64,000 nucleotides of DNA, from positions 24,150,698 through 24,214,697 of the forward strand of contig CM075937.1 of NCBI GenBank assembly GCA_038030265.1, written 5' to 3'. The notes beneath the pieces are model-generated. The model did no database searches, was not told where the DNA came from, and was given only the letters and a program-made list of their open reading frames with translations. Below are positions 36,401 through 46,842 of the stretch, one piece after another. Source of the stretch: Corythucha ciliata (lineage: Eukaryota > Arthropoda > Insecta > Hemiptera > Tingidae). The translations under genes were made by a program, and so were the position numbers. The first letter of the stretch is position 1. Each line of letters opens with the position of its first letter.

Positions 36401-39153
36401 GGTGAGCTTACAGTGTTCGTGCTTTGTTATTAGGTCAGTGATTTTTTCTTTGAGTTTTTTCATTTCACTCTCACCTCTGGCGATTTCAAGGGTGCTAAAA
36501 TATTCGTGCGTTTTCAGAACGCTTTTAGTCGCTTGTTCGGTCGATTCAATTAGTTTTCTCGCCTCAAAAAACACGTTCTTCAGTTTAATTTTGAGCGACT
36601 CATTTTTCGCCCAGTCCTCCTTGATTCTTTTCTCGTAATCCCAGCTCTGTTTGACGAGTTCATTAGTGTAATAATTTGAAGTTTCTTCAAGCTTCATGTC
36701 GTACTGATAGATTTCCATAAGATGGCGTTTTTCGTTTCGTTCAATGGTCCCTTTGAGTTCATCGATTTTCTGCTGGTAGTTGTCCATGATTTCAGCTACT
36801 TTGAGGTCGTGAGCGGTGTTGATTTGAAGGATCATGTACGCATGCTCGGAGACCATTTCAATCATGCGAAGTTTCTGTTCTTTGATGATTTTACTCTTTT
36901 CTAGCCATTTCTCCGCGCTTATGATCATGTCAGTGATTTCAGGATAAGTCTCTGAGCTCATGAGTTTTTTCTTGGGAATTTTAACTTGCCAGATACCGAT
37001 GGTGCCCTCGACGCCGAGGCTTACGAGAAATTTATCGTTGGCCGTTAAAATCATTTGTTTCACCGGCTTTGAGTGCATTTTGTAATCTTTAAATACAGGA
37101 GGATAAACCAGAGGGTAAACGACAGAAACTATCGAACATTTTTCCCCGGCTACAAACAGTGCCTTGTCGCACGCCGCGACTGCAAGTGAATAGAGCGAGT
37201 ACTGATCGAGGTTGACGCTCCTCTTAACTTGTCCCCCTTCGATTTCTTTGAGCGTTCCGTCCGTTCCGACGGCATAGACCAGGTTACCCGGCTTAACCGC
37301 TCCCACGTCGTAGTTACCGACCGATTTGATCGTCACTTCTTCAACACGGTCACCAGTTCTTATGTCCCATCTATAGACGGAGCCCTCGTTGCCACAGGTG
37401 ATGAGAAAGTAGTCCTGCTGTATGAAACGAACCCCTCGAACCGGACCAATATGACCTCGAAGGGTCCAAAGATTTTGAAAAGTTGTGACGCTGTAAACTT
37501 CGACGTTGACGCCGTTGACGGCCGCGAATAAGTGACCTCCACTAGAGAAAGTGACGAGCGGGCAGTTTCTTATGTCAATCATTCTAATGGGTTTTAGGTC
37601 GTCAATGAGGATTATAAACATTTTAAGCTTGTCAGTAAAGCCTAAAAGACAGTATAACCCGGACGGGTGGAAACAAGCTGAATAGATGTCGTCGGAAAAG
37701 TCCTTGACGAGAACTAGTTCTTTAGTTTCATAGTTCCAGATCCTACACGTTCGATCTTCTTCACCTACCGACATAAAAATCGGTTTCCACAGGCATGTTG
37801 TTATAGCACACACTGGCCCCCGGTGGTAGCCATTCAGCATGATGTTAAACTTTTTTCTGGGAAGTTTTTCCAAATCTTGTTCAACAAGCATTTCGCCGTA
37901 GTAAATTTCACTTTTGCCAGTCGTGCATGCAATGCTTTTCAAGGATGGGCTCAAAGCTATCGCCCAAACTTTATCAACATCCGACAGAGGGTTGGTCGTT
38001 TGAAGAATATTCTTTTTCACCCATCTAGTAGTATCGACGCGTTCGAAAACCGTCACAAGCCCTCGAGAACAGGAAAAGGCGAATCCGTTAGCGAATGACA
38101 CCAAACATCTCACTTCAAAGTACCCTTTTCTGTGTTTTTTGGGAATTAAATTCGACGCTAAATGTACTTGTTCACGTTTCCCGGCCCCCTTCTTCACTAT
38201 ATGTATATCTGTCACCTCGTTAACAATGTAAACTCCCTTCAGCTCGGCATATTCGATAGCGATGAGTCGGCCGTCCTTAGTACCGACGAGAACGATCTCG
38301 CCGGTTAACCAACAAGCGCAACAAATCGGTAATTTTTCTGCCCTTTGAAATCCGTACTGTTTCCAAACGCCGTCCGAGAAGCTCATCAAACGGAAAATTC
38401 CTAGGCCGGAGACACAGCAAATCGTGCTATCCACTGGGTTGCTTATGAATTGAGTGATGGTGCATGACACGTTGTCTTTGGCGCAGGCTTTGAAGTAACT
38501 GTCGACTTTACCCTTTTTCCAGTCGTAAAAAATGACCATCCAGTCGGGCTCGCCCGTCACGCCTACGATGTTGACGTTGTCCTGAGTGAATTGAACGAAC
38601 TCGAACCGTGTTGAAGAGCAGCCTTTGATGGGGTTCCCGAGAAGTTTGATTCGTTTTTTCGTCTCGACGTTGTACACGGCTATGGTCGGTCGTTCGGCTT
38701 TCTCCCCAATGGCCAACACCTGACGACTGGGAGACATGGCGATTGCGGTCACTTCTTTATGAGTGATGGGAATTTTCAAATATTGTTGAACATTGGTCGT
38801 TAGGTTGTGGTAGATGAAAACTCGTCCAATCGGGTACATTATGACATCATCGCTGATGAACTGAACGTTCCCTCTTATTCCGTGCGAGAGACCGAAAAAG
38901 AATTTCGGTTTCAGCTTAGGTATCTTGTACTTAATATCACTTAGAGCCATGTTTCAGGCTCCTTTTTCCGAGACTAATTTTTAAATAAATAATTCAAGCC
39001 TAAAGTATCTTCGAAACTTCAAACAAATACCCCATCTACAGTGAAAATAAATAAATAACTCACCTGGTCCTCATGATCTGAGAGACCCTCAGGACTCAAG
39101 TCAGCTACCGAATGCCTGAAAGTGTTCCGAAATCGTTCCCAAACCCATGTCAT
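28949..39153 (-). CDS. HECTD2: HECTD2, HECT-type E3 ubiquitin ligase
   Basis: Transfers ubiquitin from E2 to substrate through a HECT cysteine. Exons that chain in phase: 39064-39153 (proposed start, MTWVWERFRNTF), 33861-34082 (Cys-rich CRWCKDEGGGCSQC), 33428-33750 (LPPIVEDGRG), 33236-33338 (VQRFYMRTYDSFAQINALFK), about 33081-33161, 32944-33023 (HKTVLKSIINALL), 32738-32894 (SYTIFAHLMKQ), about 30817-30957 (TRWWIPTSTKTLALI), 30556-30741, 30317-30461, 30040-30234 (GEPGLDMGGLTKEWFLLL), 29787-29947, about 29456-29728, 29275-29392 and 28949-29218. The catalytic Cys is in EAHTCFNQLVLP; the protein ends NAEGFGLE and TGA. Order and motifs match vertebrate HECTD2. Exon 1 is inferred from phase alone and is less certain. 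Intron 1 (about 5 kb) contains CFAP57; the 32737-to-30957 intron contains another gene. Confidence 0.9.
30469..30496. repeat. Poly(A)/poly(T) tract in a HECTD2 intron
   Basis: About 27 consecutive A on the + strand. On the gene's strand it is a long T tract directly before an acceptor, so it may serve as the polypyrimidine tract of the next exon. Confidence 0.6.
31554..32585 (+). CDS. Secreted Gly/His-rich protein nested antisense in a HECTD2 intron
   Basis: I do not recognise this family. From the ATG at 31554 it encodes 343 residues. An N-terminal hydrophobic segment (QWTFCVVLFIFARGGVASA) looks like a signal peptide. Next come a possible dibasic-type site KRYERQ, a Gly/Ser/Leu-rich stretch (ILGGASSALLGASSLLGGSS), a His/Asp metal-binding-like run (HHHDHDHGHDH) and a GGGGGEW linker. 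A more complex C-terminal half contains YFTKVPYISGYKLTPIYSEKK and ends RGLYPRPWAPC. The frame is open upstream to an ATG at 31371, but that part is pyrimidine-rich and ends at a good acceptor (catcgtcag, about 31469), so it is probably intron or 5' UTR. Glycine and histidine richness suggests cuticle, silk or metal-binding extracellular material; this is only inference. Confidence 0.75.
   Translation: MQWTFCVVLFIFARGGVASAVIAKHSNDFPGVLGLHSTDLTSSVGQYNKKLANEQEESMKPLKRYERQLLSSPSPWQRYTVGDEDELRTTGSAASGLASLFTNPEITSHSISSGFGGEGGGAGDLGHGHSILGGASSALLGASSLLGGSSLLKPSHHHDHDHGHDHKGGGGGEWSAQINEPAHAHTYFTKVPYISGYKLTPIYSEKKIIVKDFALGGGGIFQHGPKTGDDGGPAAATEIVRNEWDLTGGVSPVSQSPFQSFQPVYFIPPGVYGPALQQAFNGPSSIAQSPAVGRSVGYNKNSAYYLSAPGLSDTIDLNPFFIDASQLKAAQERGLYPRPWAPC
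32689..32694 (+). terminator. Polyadenylation signal AATAAA
   Basis: The canonical AATAAA lies 104 bp after the stop codon of the nested secreted-protein gene and points the same way. Confidence 0.7.
34349..34635. mobile_element. hAT MITE with 8-bp target duplication
   Basis: The 271-bp element (34357-34627) begins CAGTGGTTCTCAACCTTTTT and ends with the inverted GAGAACCACTG, the classic hAT/Charlie-type terminus. Flanking CTATAGAT (34349-34356) and CTGTAGAT (34628-34635) form an 8-bp target duplication with one mismatch. Inside are a C run (34384-34398) and a G run near 34460. It lies in HECTD2 intron 1. Confidence 0.88.
35021..38950 (-). CDS. CFAP57: CFAP57 (WDR65), axonemal WD-repeat/coiled-coil protein, single exon
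   Basis: A component tied to inner dynein arms in motile cilia and flagella. The 1309-residue frame is uninterrupted from ATG 38950 to TGA 35021. Residues about 1-680 form WD-type beta-propellers (IYSACFHPSGLYCLLGF, SSGGHLFAAVNG, GSVYRWDIRTGD). Residues about 690-1270 are charged coiled coil, with the family signature YYIKRFKTDLHKSLVGANG near residue 1045. Vertebrate CFAP57 is about 1250 residues, so this is full length. It is unusual here in having no introns while all long neighbours are split, and in lying within HECTD2 intron 1 on the same strand. A retrocopy is possible, though no poly(A) remnant is obvious below 35021. Intact coding over 3.9 kb shows it is maintained. It implies motile cilia or sperm flagella in this animal. 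Confidence 0.93.
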   Translation of the reverse strand: MALSDIKYKIPKLKPKFFFGLSHGIRGNVQFISDDVIMYPIGRVFIYHNLTTNVQQYLKIPITHKEVTAIAMSPSRQVLAIGEKAERPTIAVYNVETKKRIKLLGNPIKGCSSTRFEFVQFTQDNVNIVGVTGEPDWMVIFYDWKKGKVDSYFKACAKDNVSCTITQFISNPVDSTICCVSGLGIFRLMSFSDGVWKQYGFQRAEKLPICCACWLTGEIVLVGTKDGRLIAIEYAELKGVYIVNEVTDIHIVKKGAGKREQVHLASNLIPKKHRKGYFEVRCLVSFANGFAFSCSRGLVTVFERVDTTRWVKKNILQTTNPLSDVDKVWAIALSPSLKSIACTTGKSEIYYGEMLVEQDLEKLPRKKFNIMLNGYHRGPVCAITTCLWKPIFMSVGEEDRTCRIWNYETKELVLVKDFSDDIYSACFHPSGLYCLLGFTDKLKMFIILIDDLKPIRMIDIRNCPLVTFSSGGHLFAAVNGVNVEVYSVTTFQNLWTLRGHIGPVRGVRFIQQDYFLITCGNEGSVYRWDIRTGDRVEEVTIKSVGNYDVGAVKPGNLVYAVGTDGTLKEIEGGQVKRSVNLDQYSLYSLAVAACDKALFVAGEKCSIVSVVYPLVYPPVFKDYKMHSKPVKQMILTANDKFLVSLGVEGTIGIWQVKIPKKKLMSSETYPEITDMIISAEKWLEKSKIIKEQKLRMIEMVSEHAYMILQINTAHDLKVAEIMDNYQQKIDELKGTIERNEKRHLMEIYQYDMKLEETSNYYTNELVKQSWDYEKRIKEDWAKNESLKIKLKNVFFEARKLIESTEQATKSVLKTHEYFSTLEIARGESEMKKLKEKITDLITKHEHCKLTMEDDHDKEIVAVKAKYNARITKLEVQNKVISKDNKLLTEKITSLEQQLEEYLKVVKALRAQREQLQETTKNLMTKVNAIQAELDERDWAIKKKDEFVVQVTRKNEGFAKEHFVRDVRIENLWRLIEPMDLERKQRRKKEAWLRSELEKMSATIVRMGLFISSLQRRNDVLSSEIKREKEETHKVEYYIKRFKTDLHKSLVGANGKRSLKTAVLGLYRRYVHPKVSEDILRDYHDEKEKWKQRAHLEGAVKGVTNSLLRKENIADMTRECEEVLRAYNAENEFCTQKRYLGEAIEQMKFRLNEKPTIVLIQKNRSVHGGQLHYVNVMRELNTIRYCIDEVKKRNAELEKITGIRKGGKVSRAEAKEKFEEAVKKGERMDRENKLQAKEFMVAKSLLEEEIEELVKGKFKDYAQKSSSRLRKNAEDKIAEMVKTKELTHLERLLVKPSSVETIPSCCFKID

Positions 39154-40544
39154 ACGGGGAAATTTAATTTTAAAAAAGAACTTATTCAATTCACAGTACA
39201 ACTGAAATCTTTCGTGGTGTGCCGTTCACGCGCACTCCCGCACCAAAAAACCCCTTCCCCTTGATTTGACACCGTCCACTATAAAACCCACAACAAACTG
39301 GGTTTCATTTTTGTTGCACTGTTGTGGGGCAATTGCCAGGGTAACGGTTTTTTGTTGATTTTTTTTTTCGCCGTGCAAAGAGTTATTCTTTCACCGCCAA
39401 TCATAAATGTCCCAAGGCCAGTCAACAAGTGTCTTCTTCGCCTCCATCAACCATACTTCCCTTCATCAAAACACCATTATTGACCTTTCCGCCATCCTGA
39501 CCTGCTACTGTGTCATTACAAATACCTATCCATCATTTTGAGAGATATTAACCCAGCCCGCCCGTAAAATGGTAAAAAAATTGATTTTTTTTTTCTCTCT
39601 CTCTCTCTAGAGCTCTTAGACGGTGACAGCACGATGATTATTTAGTATCGATCAGAATTAGAGTGACCTCAACTCTTGACTTTATTTGTTTTCTTTTCTC
39701 ACCTTCTCGTCTATTCGTTGGCCACCAAATATTGAGTATGTATAGTACAGCCATCCCTATAGTAGAAGGTTAGGCCAACTGTACCACTATAGCTCATGAG
39801 CTAACAAGCTACATCCTGCTGGTATGTGATCAACCACATATTTCTGAGGCAAGTTAGTTTCTATAGGATTGCCGATTTGGTCAAAATATGTCATTTCCAA
39901 AGTAGAAGGGCCCAGTAAGTTTTGGGCTAAAAAAATCGATAGATTTAGACGAAATAGACATTTCGCTGTAAAATTGTCAGTTTAAGTGGCAAAGTGCGTA
40001 CAGTTCCTGGCAGTATTGTGAGTTCCAGATCGAAAATGAGCCCTTGTAGATAGCGTATAGTCTGTTTCTTTGGTGAAATGTTCATTCAAGTGGATCTCGG
40101 TGTCGATATTAAGGGACGAAATTCCGAATTTCGCGGACAACAAACAGTAATAGCGTTTTCCATTCAACACACCGCACAACCTCTCCATAAACATGTTTCA
40201 ATTCAGTGAGGACAGGTGGAAAACCTTACACCCCTCGAGTGTCGGACTGCTTTGCATTGAATTGGAAACGCTACGTTTAATGGGCCGGATCGTGGGCTAC
40301 GGAAATAAGGAATTGCAGAGTGAAATTGACGGTTTCGACCTAAAAGTGGATTCGAAAAAAAAGGACGGATATAATTATGATTATGAGTTAATAATAGTCA
40401 GTTCGATTATAAATGGCACCTTCCTCTCCTCTCAGAACTAGCAGGAATTCGATTCCCACTGTAGCGCTGATTAAATCGGCCGCACTTCGTCAACGTTATT
40501 CCTGAGCCTTCAGGGTTGTATTTATGCCCCGGCCAATCAGGGGC

Positions 40545-41460
40545 CCCTGGCCTCTGGATAAAATTGGGAAAAAGCGATAATTAGCTACTAAAATTAGGAA
40601 AAATGAAAATTCCCGGTACAAATTGAGAAAAATGGCTCATTCACTGGGTAAATTAATAAAAACGCCAATTCGCGTAGGTGCCAATAGTGAGGGTAAGAGA
40701 AGGGGCTATAAGGGGGGGGGGGATAAAAGTGAGAATACATGCTAATTCACAGATGAAGATTGGAAAAGGAGTAGAAAAAATCCAATTGACTGGTGAAATA
40801 AGGAAAAATGGCTATTTAGCTGCTAAAAACGTTAATTTGTAGCTGACGTAGAGAAAAATCGTGAACTATCAGCTAAGATGAGGAAAAACGCAATTTAGCG
40901 GTCAACTTTGGGAAAAATCGCTAATTCACAGCTAGAATTGACAAACCCTCGTCTTCTTAGAGCAGTTTTTTGGGTAAAATAGAAAACAAGAGTTAATTCA
41001 TAGCGAAATGTTAAAAAATCGCTAGATTGCGGCGAAAATTAATAAAAATATCTAATTCACAATGTAAAATTGAGAAAAACAGCTAATCCATGGTCCACGG
41101 ATAATATCGAGAAAAATGCCAATTCACAGAAGCTAATTCTAATTCACGAAAACACAACTATCGTCCTCTTAAGACAACTTCGTTGGTAAAATAGAGAAGC
41201 TAAAAGTTAAAAAAATTGCTAAATCATGGCTAAATAGTAAAATTAATGAATGGCTAATTCGTGGTGTAAAATTGAGAAAAAGCGTTAATTCGTGATAGAA
41301 ATTGAGAAAAACTCGAATCATGACTGAAATTGGGAAAAATCCCTGTTTAGCTAGTAATTTAGGAATAACGCTAATTGATGTCTAAAATTAAACTAAAAAC
41401 GCTAATTCGCGGATAAAAATGAAAAAACCACAATTCGCGTCTTATTGAGAAAAAGGGCTT
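40545..41460. repeat. Degenerate ~30-bp tandem repeat block 1
   Basis: Roughly 25-30 diverged units with core AAATTGAGAAAAAT followed by GCTAATTCACAGCT. Unit starts recur about every 28-34 bp (for example 40620, 40790, 40860, 40910, 41060, 41270), with insertions such as the G run at 40721. Confidence 0.7.
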
Positions 41461-41640
41461 ACTCCCGGTAACGGGTAGCGTGTCGGCCTTGACCGCAGCT
41501 GGCAAGGCCGCCGGACATGCACGTGCCAGGTCACTTCCCTGAAGTCCTGACTGGTCTATCCTGGCAATGTGCCCTCCAGGGCATCAAAACAGGGCGATAA
41601 GAAGTCACACGCCTGATACCGCGCTAGTTCCGTACAGCTA
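41461..41640. other. GC-richer island between minisatellite blocks, possible tRNA-headed SINE
   Basis: GGTAACGGGTAGCGTGTCGG followed by CCTTGACC resembles a tRNA D-arm/box A. No clear box B or terminal tail was identified, so this is tentative. Confidence 0.25.
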
Positions 41641-42150
41641 AATTTGTAATTCAGGCCCTAAAAATGGCAAAAATGAGTATAATGTGGTGCAAAAACAGCT
41701 AAACTGACAGTTCGTGCCTTGAAAAGGATCAACGTAGCGATACTAGCCCTGAAAATGGCAAAACCGACCATGCGAACTCCAAAAATGGTCTAACTAGCCA
41801 TTAGCACGTGGAAAATGTTTAAAACTGACGATTCGAGCCCTCAAAATGCCAAAAAACTGACCATTGGCGTTCGAAAAATGGCCAAACTGACCATTGGCGT
41901 TTGTAAGATGGCCAAACTGACCATTCACGCCTTGAAAATGGCTTAACTTACATTTTGCGACCTAAAAAATAACCCAACCAGCAATTCAAGCCTTGATGGC
42001 TTGATGGAATCTCTTGTCTTGAGATGACAAAACTGACTATTTTTTCGTCGACAAAATTGTAAAATTGACTATTAACGCCCTAATAATGGCCGTACTGATA
42101 GTCAAACGGACTATTCACGTCTTAAAAATGTAAAAAATGAATCTATGCAC
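41641..42150. repeat. Degenerate ~31-bp tandem repeat block 2
   Basis: Core AAAATGGCCAAACTGACCAT followed by TCGCGCC. The clearest units lie at about 41860-41950, where three successive copies differ by few bases. Confidence 0.75.
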
Positions 42151-42368
42151 CCAAAAAAAAGTGTGTTTGCCAAGAGCTAGCTCTTTGTGAACCCCTGTCC
42201 CACGGAAAATGTCTGGCGACCTCAGAAGTGTCATCTTCTAGACCTAGACCGTAAAAAACGACCTGCGCAGGTGCCAGACACGTTCATATGACCCGGATTT
42301 TTCATACAGTGCTGGGCTCCCGGAATATTATTATGACGTTTCATTAACTAATCCATGACAACCACTAG

Positions 42369-42536
42369 TATCGGTCGCGGTCAGGGGTGTCAGGTTGGTT
42401 GGTAGGCGAACAAAGTTCACTAGTTCAATTGGTTCAATCATCACTGCTCAGTTGTTGTCGTCATGGTGACATGGTGAAGGGGGTCGTTTGCCCTCCAACC
42501 AGTGTAGCCTCCTTAGCAACCTGACCGCGACCGATA
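42369..42536. mobile_element. Short MITE with 17-bp terminal inverted repeats
   Basis: TATCGGTCGCGGTCAGG at 42369 is repeated exactly inverted at 42520-42536. The arms continue more weakly inward (GGTTGGTTGGTAGGC against GCCCTCCAACC). There is no coding capacity and no clean target duplication. Confidence 0.7.
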
Positions 42537-42564
42537 ATCATGTATGACATGAAGGGTATTATGT

Positions 42565-42590
42565 TGCACATGTCAAAAAAGACATGTGCA
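42565..42590. repeat. Perfect 10-bp hairpin with A6 loop
   Basis: TGCACATGTC, then AAAAAA, then GACATGTGCA. No function is assigned. Confidence 0.6.
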
Positions 42591-45500
42591 GATTGAGAAG
42601 GGGGGCCTTCTCAATCAGCAACCTATAGGGGCCTCCCGTTCTCTAAATCCGGCCCTGTGAGCCCTAGAGACATCCCAAGAATTCCTCGGGTAGACGGCTG
42701 AGCCCTGCGGACAACTGTCTGAGAATTGTAAGCATCGTCTGGAGTACAGCCTTAATAGCTGGTAGCTGACGGCTGAGACGACCGATTGATTTTCAGATCG
42801 ACGCCCAGACAAAGGTTGTGAATAGGTGGCGGTGGTTGGGGGCGGGGGGCACTCCATGGTTCCGCACCGCTCTTGGTCCGCCTTTGGACCCCGAAACTTC
42901 ACCTTTAACCGTCATGTCCGATTAATTGGCAACCTTTGCTCAGAAACGAACTCTGGATCTATTCGTTCACGCATAGAAAATGGTTATTTCAAACTGGCCT
43001 AGTAACTGCCAATCAAATTCATAAATATAATTATGTTTTCTACATGACATCGCCGAAATTATTCTCGAACCTGTTGTTTGTAAGATGTGCAATTGGGGAA
43101 ATATTAAGCTGAAACGGACTTTCCCCAGTGAATGAGTTGTTTTCCTTTTTATATTAAGTTTCTAGGATCGTTCGCAAGCGGCCTTTCTCATCTTGTTTTC
43201 AATGACACAAATGTACCTCCTTCTCCACTTACTTTACATTCCTTCTAAGTGACGCTTATAGGATGCTATAAAATAGGTGGCTTCAAAACAACAGAAACTG
43301 TTGAAGTGAAAGGGCGTCCTTCATCGAAACTATATGCATGCACTCATTCAAACTCAGCAACGGTACACGGGTGCTGTATAATATCTGACATGGAGAAGTG
43401 TCGGTGGAATAAAATGCTGGAGTGGATATGGATTTTTTTTTTTTTTTTTTACCTCGTTTTGCTCTTGAAAAACGCCGGGTATAAAAGCGTCAGCGTCGTT
43501 TAACCGCCACGGGAAAAAACTAGTCATCCCACCGAGGAAACTTCGACGCTCGTCTTCGTTCAGCAAATGACTTCGCCTCATTGTCCATGTTTTCTAATTT
43601 TCATAATTTTCAAGACGTCATTCTCTCACAATGACGATGACCATAATATTGTTTCGTTCACGCGCCATCAATGAATCGCGATCACCATTGAAAAAAATCA
43701 TGACGATTTTTAATAATACGGTCAAGAGGCGTGTCCGTTTAAGGTTAGACGTCGGCTAGCTTGGTTAAACCCAAGAGAATTCTAAAATGACAAAACCAAC
43801 AATAAGAAGGGGTGGATATTGTGGAGGGAGTTTTTTTCATTCTTTAAATAATCGATAAAAAAAAAGGCACGTGACCTTTAGTTGTTAAACTCACAAAAAG
43901 TCTATCGTTATAGATTAATGGGTGGGCGATTGAATTCAAGGGCGCTTCATAAAAAAATGATTGGCGTGGGCGAATAATTTTTTTAAAAAGTTAGCTATTA
44001 TTTAATAATAAATTAATTCAAGGAATTCATCATTACATCGGATTTTTTTCGTGTTTAATCGTATCTTCTCCTTACTAACTAATTTACAGCTCCAAGTGGG
44101 CGGTACGGTTCATTTAAGTCGTGCTTCTACATATTCTGAAAAGCGGAGGGAACGGTATACGGAGACAACTTGAAAGATCTATTATAATTGTGTTTTTACG
44201 AGAGAAAGGATATTTCAAGAGGTTCTCCTTGACTGGGCGAACTTGGATTTTTTTTCTTCTTTATACCATTTTCATACCAGTTTCTGCATCGGTGTGCACT
44301 ATCGGGAGAAGGATTAAATGAAGGGGAGTGAGGGCGACGATTTAGCTACATTGGCGTGGGAAAATTATATTTCGTATAACTGAGGGGTTTCGTATGATGG
44401 GTTGCGCGGGGGGAGGGGTGCTCTGCGGACAAACTTTGAAAATTAGGTCGTACTGAAGAAAAAAAGATTATCGTAGATCGTGGATCTATATGTAGCAGTG
44501 AAAGGTGCCTTTAAAAAAAACCTTTCTGTTTGGACAAGATTTATTTAAAGCCAGGGATGTCGAAGACAGGAAAGCTTTCTCCTTCAGTCAATTATTTTAC
44601 CGTTTCACGTAAACAATATAAAAAATTAGAACCATTATTCCGTGTCACTTGCTTTTCAAGGTTCAAAAGGAAATTGAATTGAACTCTTTTATCATGTGGT
44701 TTTTTCATCTCGGTGAATGCATTTTTCCCGTTTTTTGTTGTATTTCTTTCTATTAACAAAAAACGCTATTTCCACTTGTAAAAATAAACATAACAAAATA
44801 GAAAGTGCAGTCGACGAGGCGTAGATTTTGTGAATGAAATAATTCAAACGTTAAAAGAGTCGCAATAATTCGGGGAAGGTGATAAAAGAAGACAATAGCT
44901 CATCCTGTGTCAATAATGTTTGCGTGAAAACAATGGAACGGCTCACTTGACCTGGATCCTGGATCATAAGATTTTTCGTAATCCATAGGATCTATAAATT
45001 AATTTCTCGTGGTACATATAGTGAAAGTGTTGATTCTTCCATTAAAAAGAGGGAGTTCGAAGAACAAAAGTGAAAGAATTAAAGGGCCTTCTCCGGTTGA
45101 TTGTCGCAAGAAATAGAAAGGAAGCGGCCTTTCATTCCTTACGAAGGGGAAGGCGAGTTTTGAATTGAACTTTTGAGATGGTCGGTTATTACTCAACTTT
45201 TGCTTCTCCGGCTCGAAGCCCCAACTACTTTTCCCCGCTCTGATTGCGGTCCGCACCTAACATCCAAGCAAAGTAAAGGTCCACTGTGGTGTAGTGTTTT
45301 GCAATATACTCCGTATTGCATTCCTCGTTTGGTTAAAAAATAAATAAAAATAACTTATGGGAAGTAATACGGAAGAAGTTTCGCACTTATATTTTAATCT
45401 TTAGCACATTTGTCAGGTAGAGCAAGGAGAAAGTTCAATCTAGAACGTTACGATGATTTCGTCGTCCCTTACCTATTTTTTTCGCTTCATAAAAAAAAAT

Positions 45501-45984
45501 CTTGGCTTCACAATTCGACGACCTTTCCACTCCCGAGACACGCAAAGTAAACTCTCAGCATTCGAATACCTACCTACCCATATTATCTTCACGGAAAAAT
45601 AGTAAGAGTCACGACGTACTGAGAGTAACATTCCTTTTTTCTCGTTCCCTGTTTAAAAAGGTCGTCCCTCAACTCAACACTACTTTCTATATGGAAGTAA
45701 GAAGCAAAAACGTTCTTCAAATGGGTGGACACAACATTTTTGAATTATTTTGAAGATTTAACACTTTCAAAGGGCTTGGGTAATCAGCGCGGAGTGTTCC
45801 CGAATCGCGAAGTAATTTCCTACAGTACAAGTGGCCATTCCTCTAACAGTACGAAATAGCTTTTCAAATTAATCCTATTATTATTCATATTCAGTTTCTG
45901 GACCAAAATTTCTCGTTTATAACAGATTCCAAGCAGAAATAATCCGTTTCAAGGATAACATTCTCTGTTTCCAGCGGCTGTACG

Positions 45985-46245
45985 CGAGAAAATTCTGGGC
46001 CATCTTTTCGAAGTGTTTTGATTTGAACCGGAATCGGTTTATGAGTTATTCAGACCATGCTCAACTGACAAATCGAGGTGGTCCCGGCCAGGGCGTTCGT
46101 AAGGAAAAAAAGGCCGTTAGCGCCTACCAGAGTGGCCAAAAATGAGTGAATTTGGCAATTTATTTTTTCAAGTGTTTCGATTTGCGCCGTGGAAGCGGAT
46201 TATGAGTTCCTCAGACTTGTCCTCAGAGTTGCCAGACATGTCCTC
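45985..46245. repeat. Diverged ~155-bp repeat, locus A (about 1.6 units)
   Basis: TTTCGAAGTGTTTTGATTTG near 46006 recurs as TTCAAGTGTTTCGATTTG near 46168. Each is followed by an ATGAGTTNNTCAGAC block. The same family occurs at 56.35-56.70 kb. Confidence 0.65.
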
Positions 46246-46842
46246 GGTTTTGGTCATTTGTTCTCGTACAAATGTCATCCTTTTACTTCTTTCAATAATA
46301 CTATTTTATACGATTGATAGAAAGACCGAGGGAAGAGTAATCGAACTTTTTCGTTGTCGTATTCCTGTAATAACCAGAGCCCAGTAAATGGCTGATTGCC
46401 ACGCTGCCATATTTGCCATGACGACATATTGCCATGTCTCCATACTGCCAAAATGAAAATTGATCCTTCACTGGTCGGAGGAACTACGTCTATAAATATA
46501 AGCGGGCATTACACCTCGAAATTTGATTATCGGAGCCCCCCCCCCCCCAATACGGGTTTCAACCCCCGTGGAACGATTTTGAAAGGAGTAAAATTGGCTG
46601 AGTTGGCGCTTGAAGTTGCCAAAAGAGGGAAAGTTGAAGTTTGGAAGCGCCAAAACTCACAAAATTGGTATTTCGGAACAGCCAAATCTGCAATTATTAT
46701 TTTTTTTTTTTTTTGCTGTTGAAAGAGCTAAACCTGTAAAATTTTGAACGAAATCACCACGAAATTTGTTCACTCACTTTTCTGATGGTGGCTTCAGCCC
46801 CCCCCCCCCCAGTTTATTTGACGACCGCTTCATGCGAGATGT

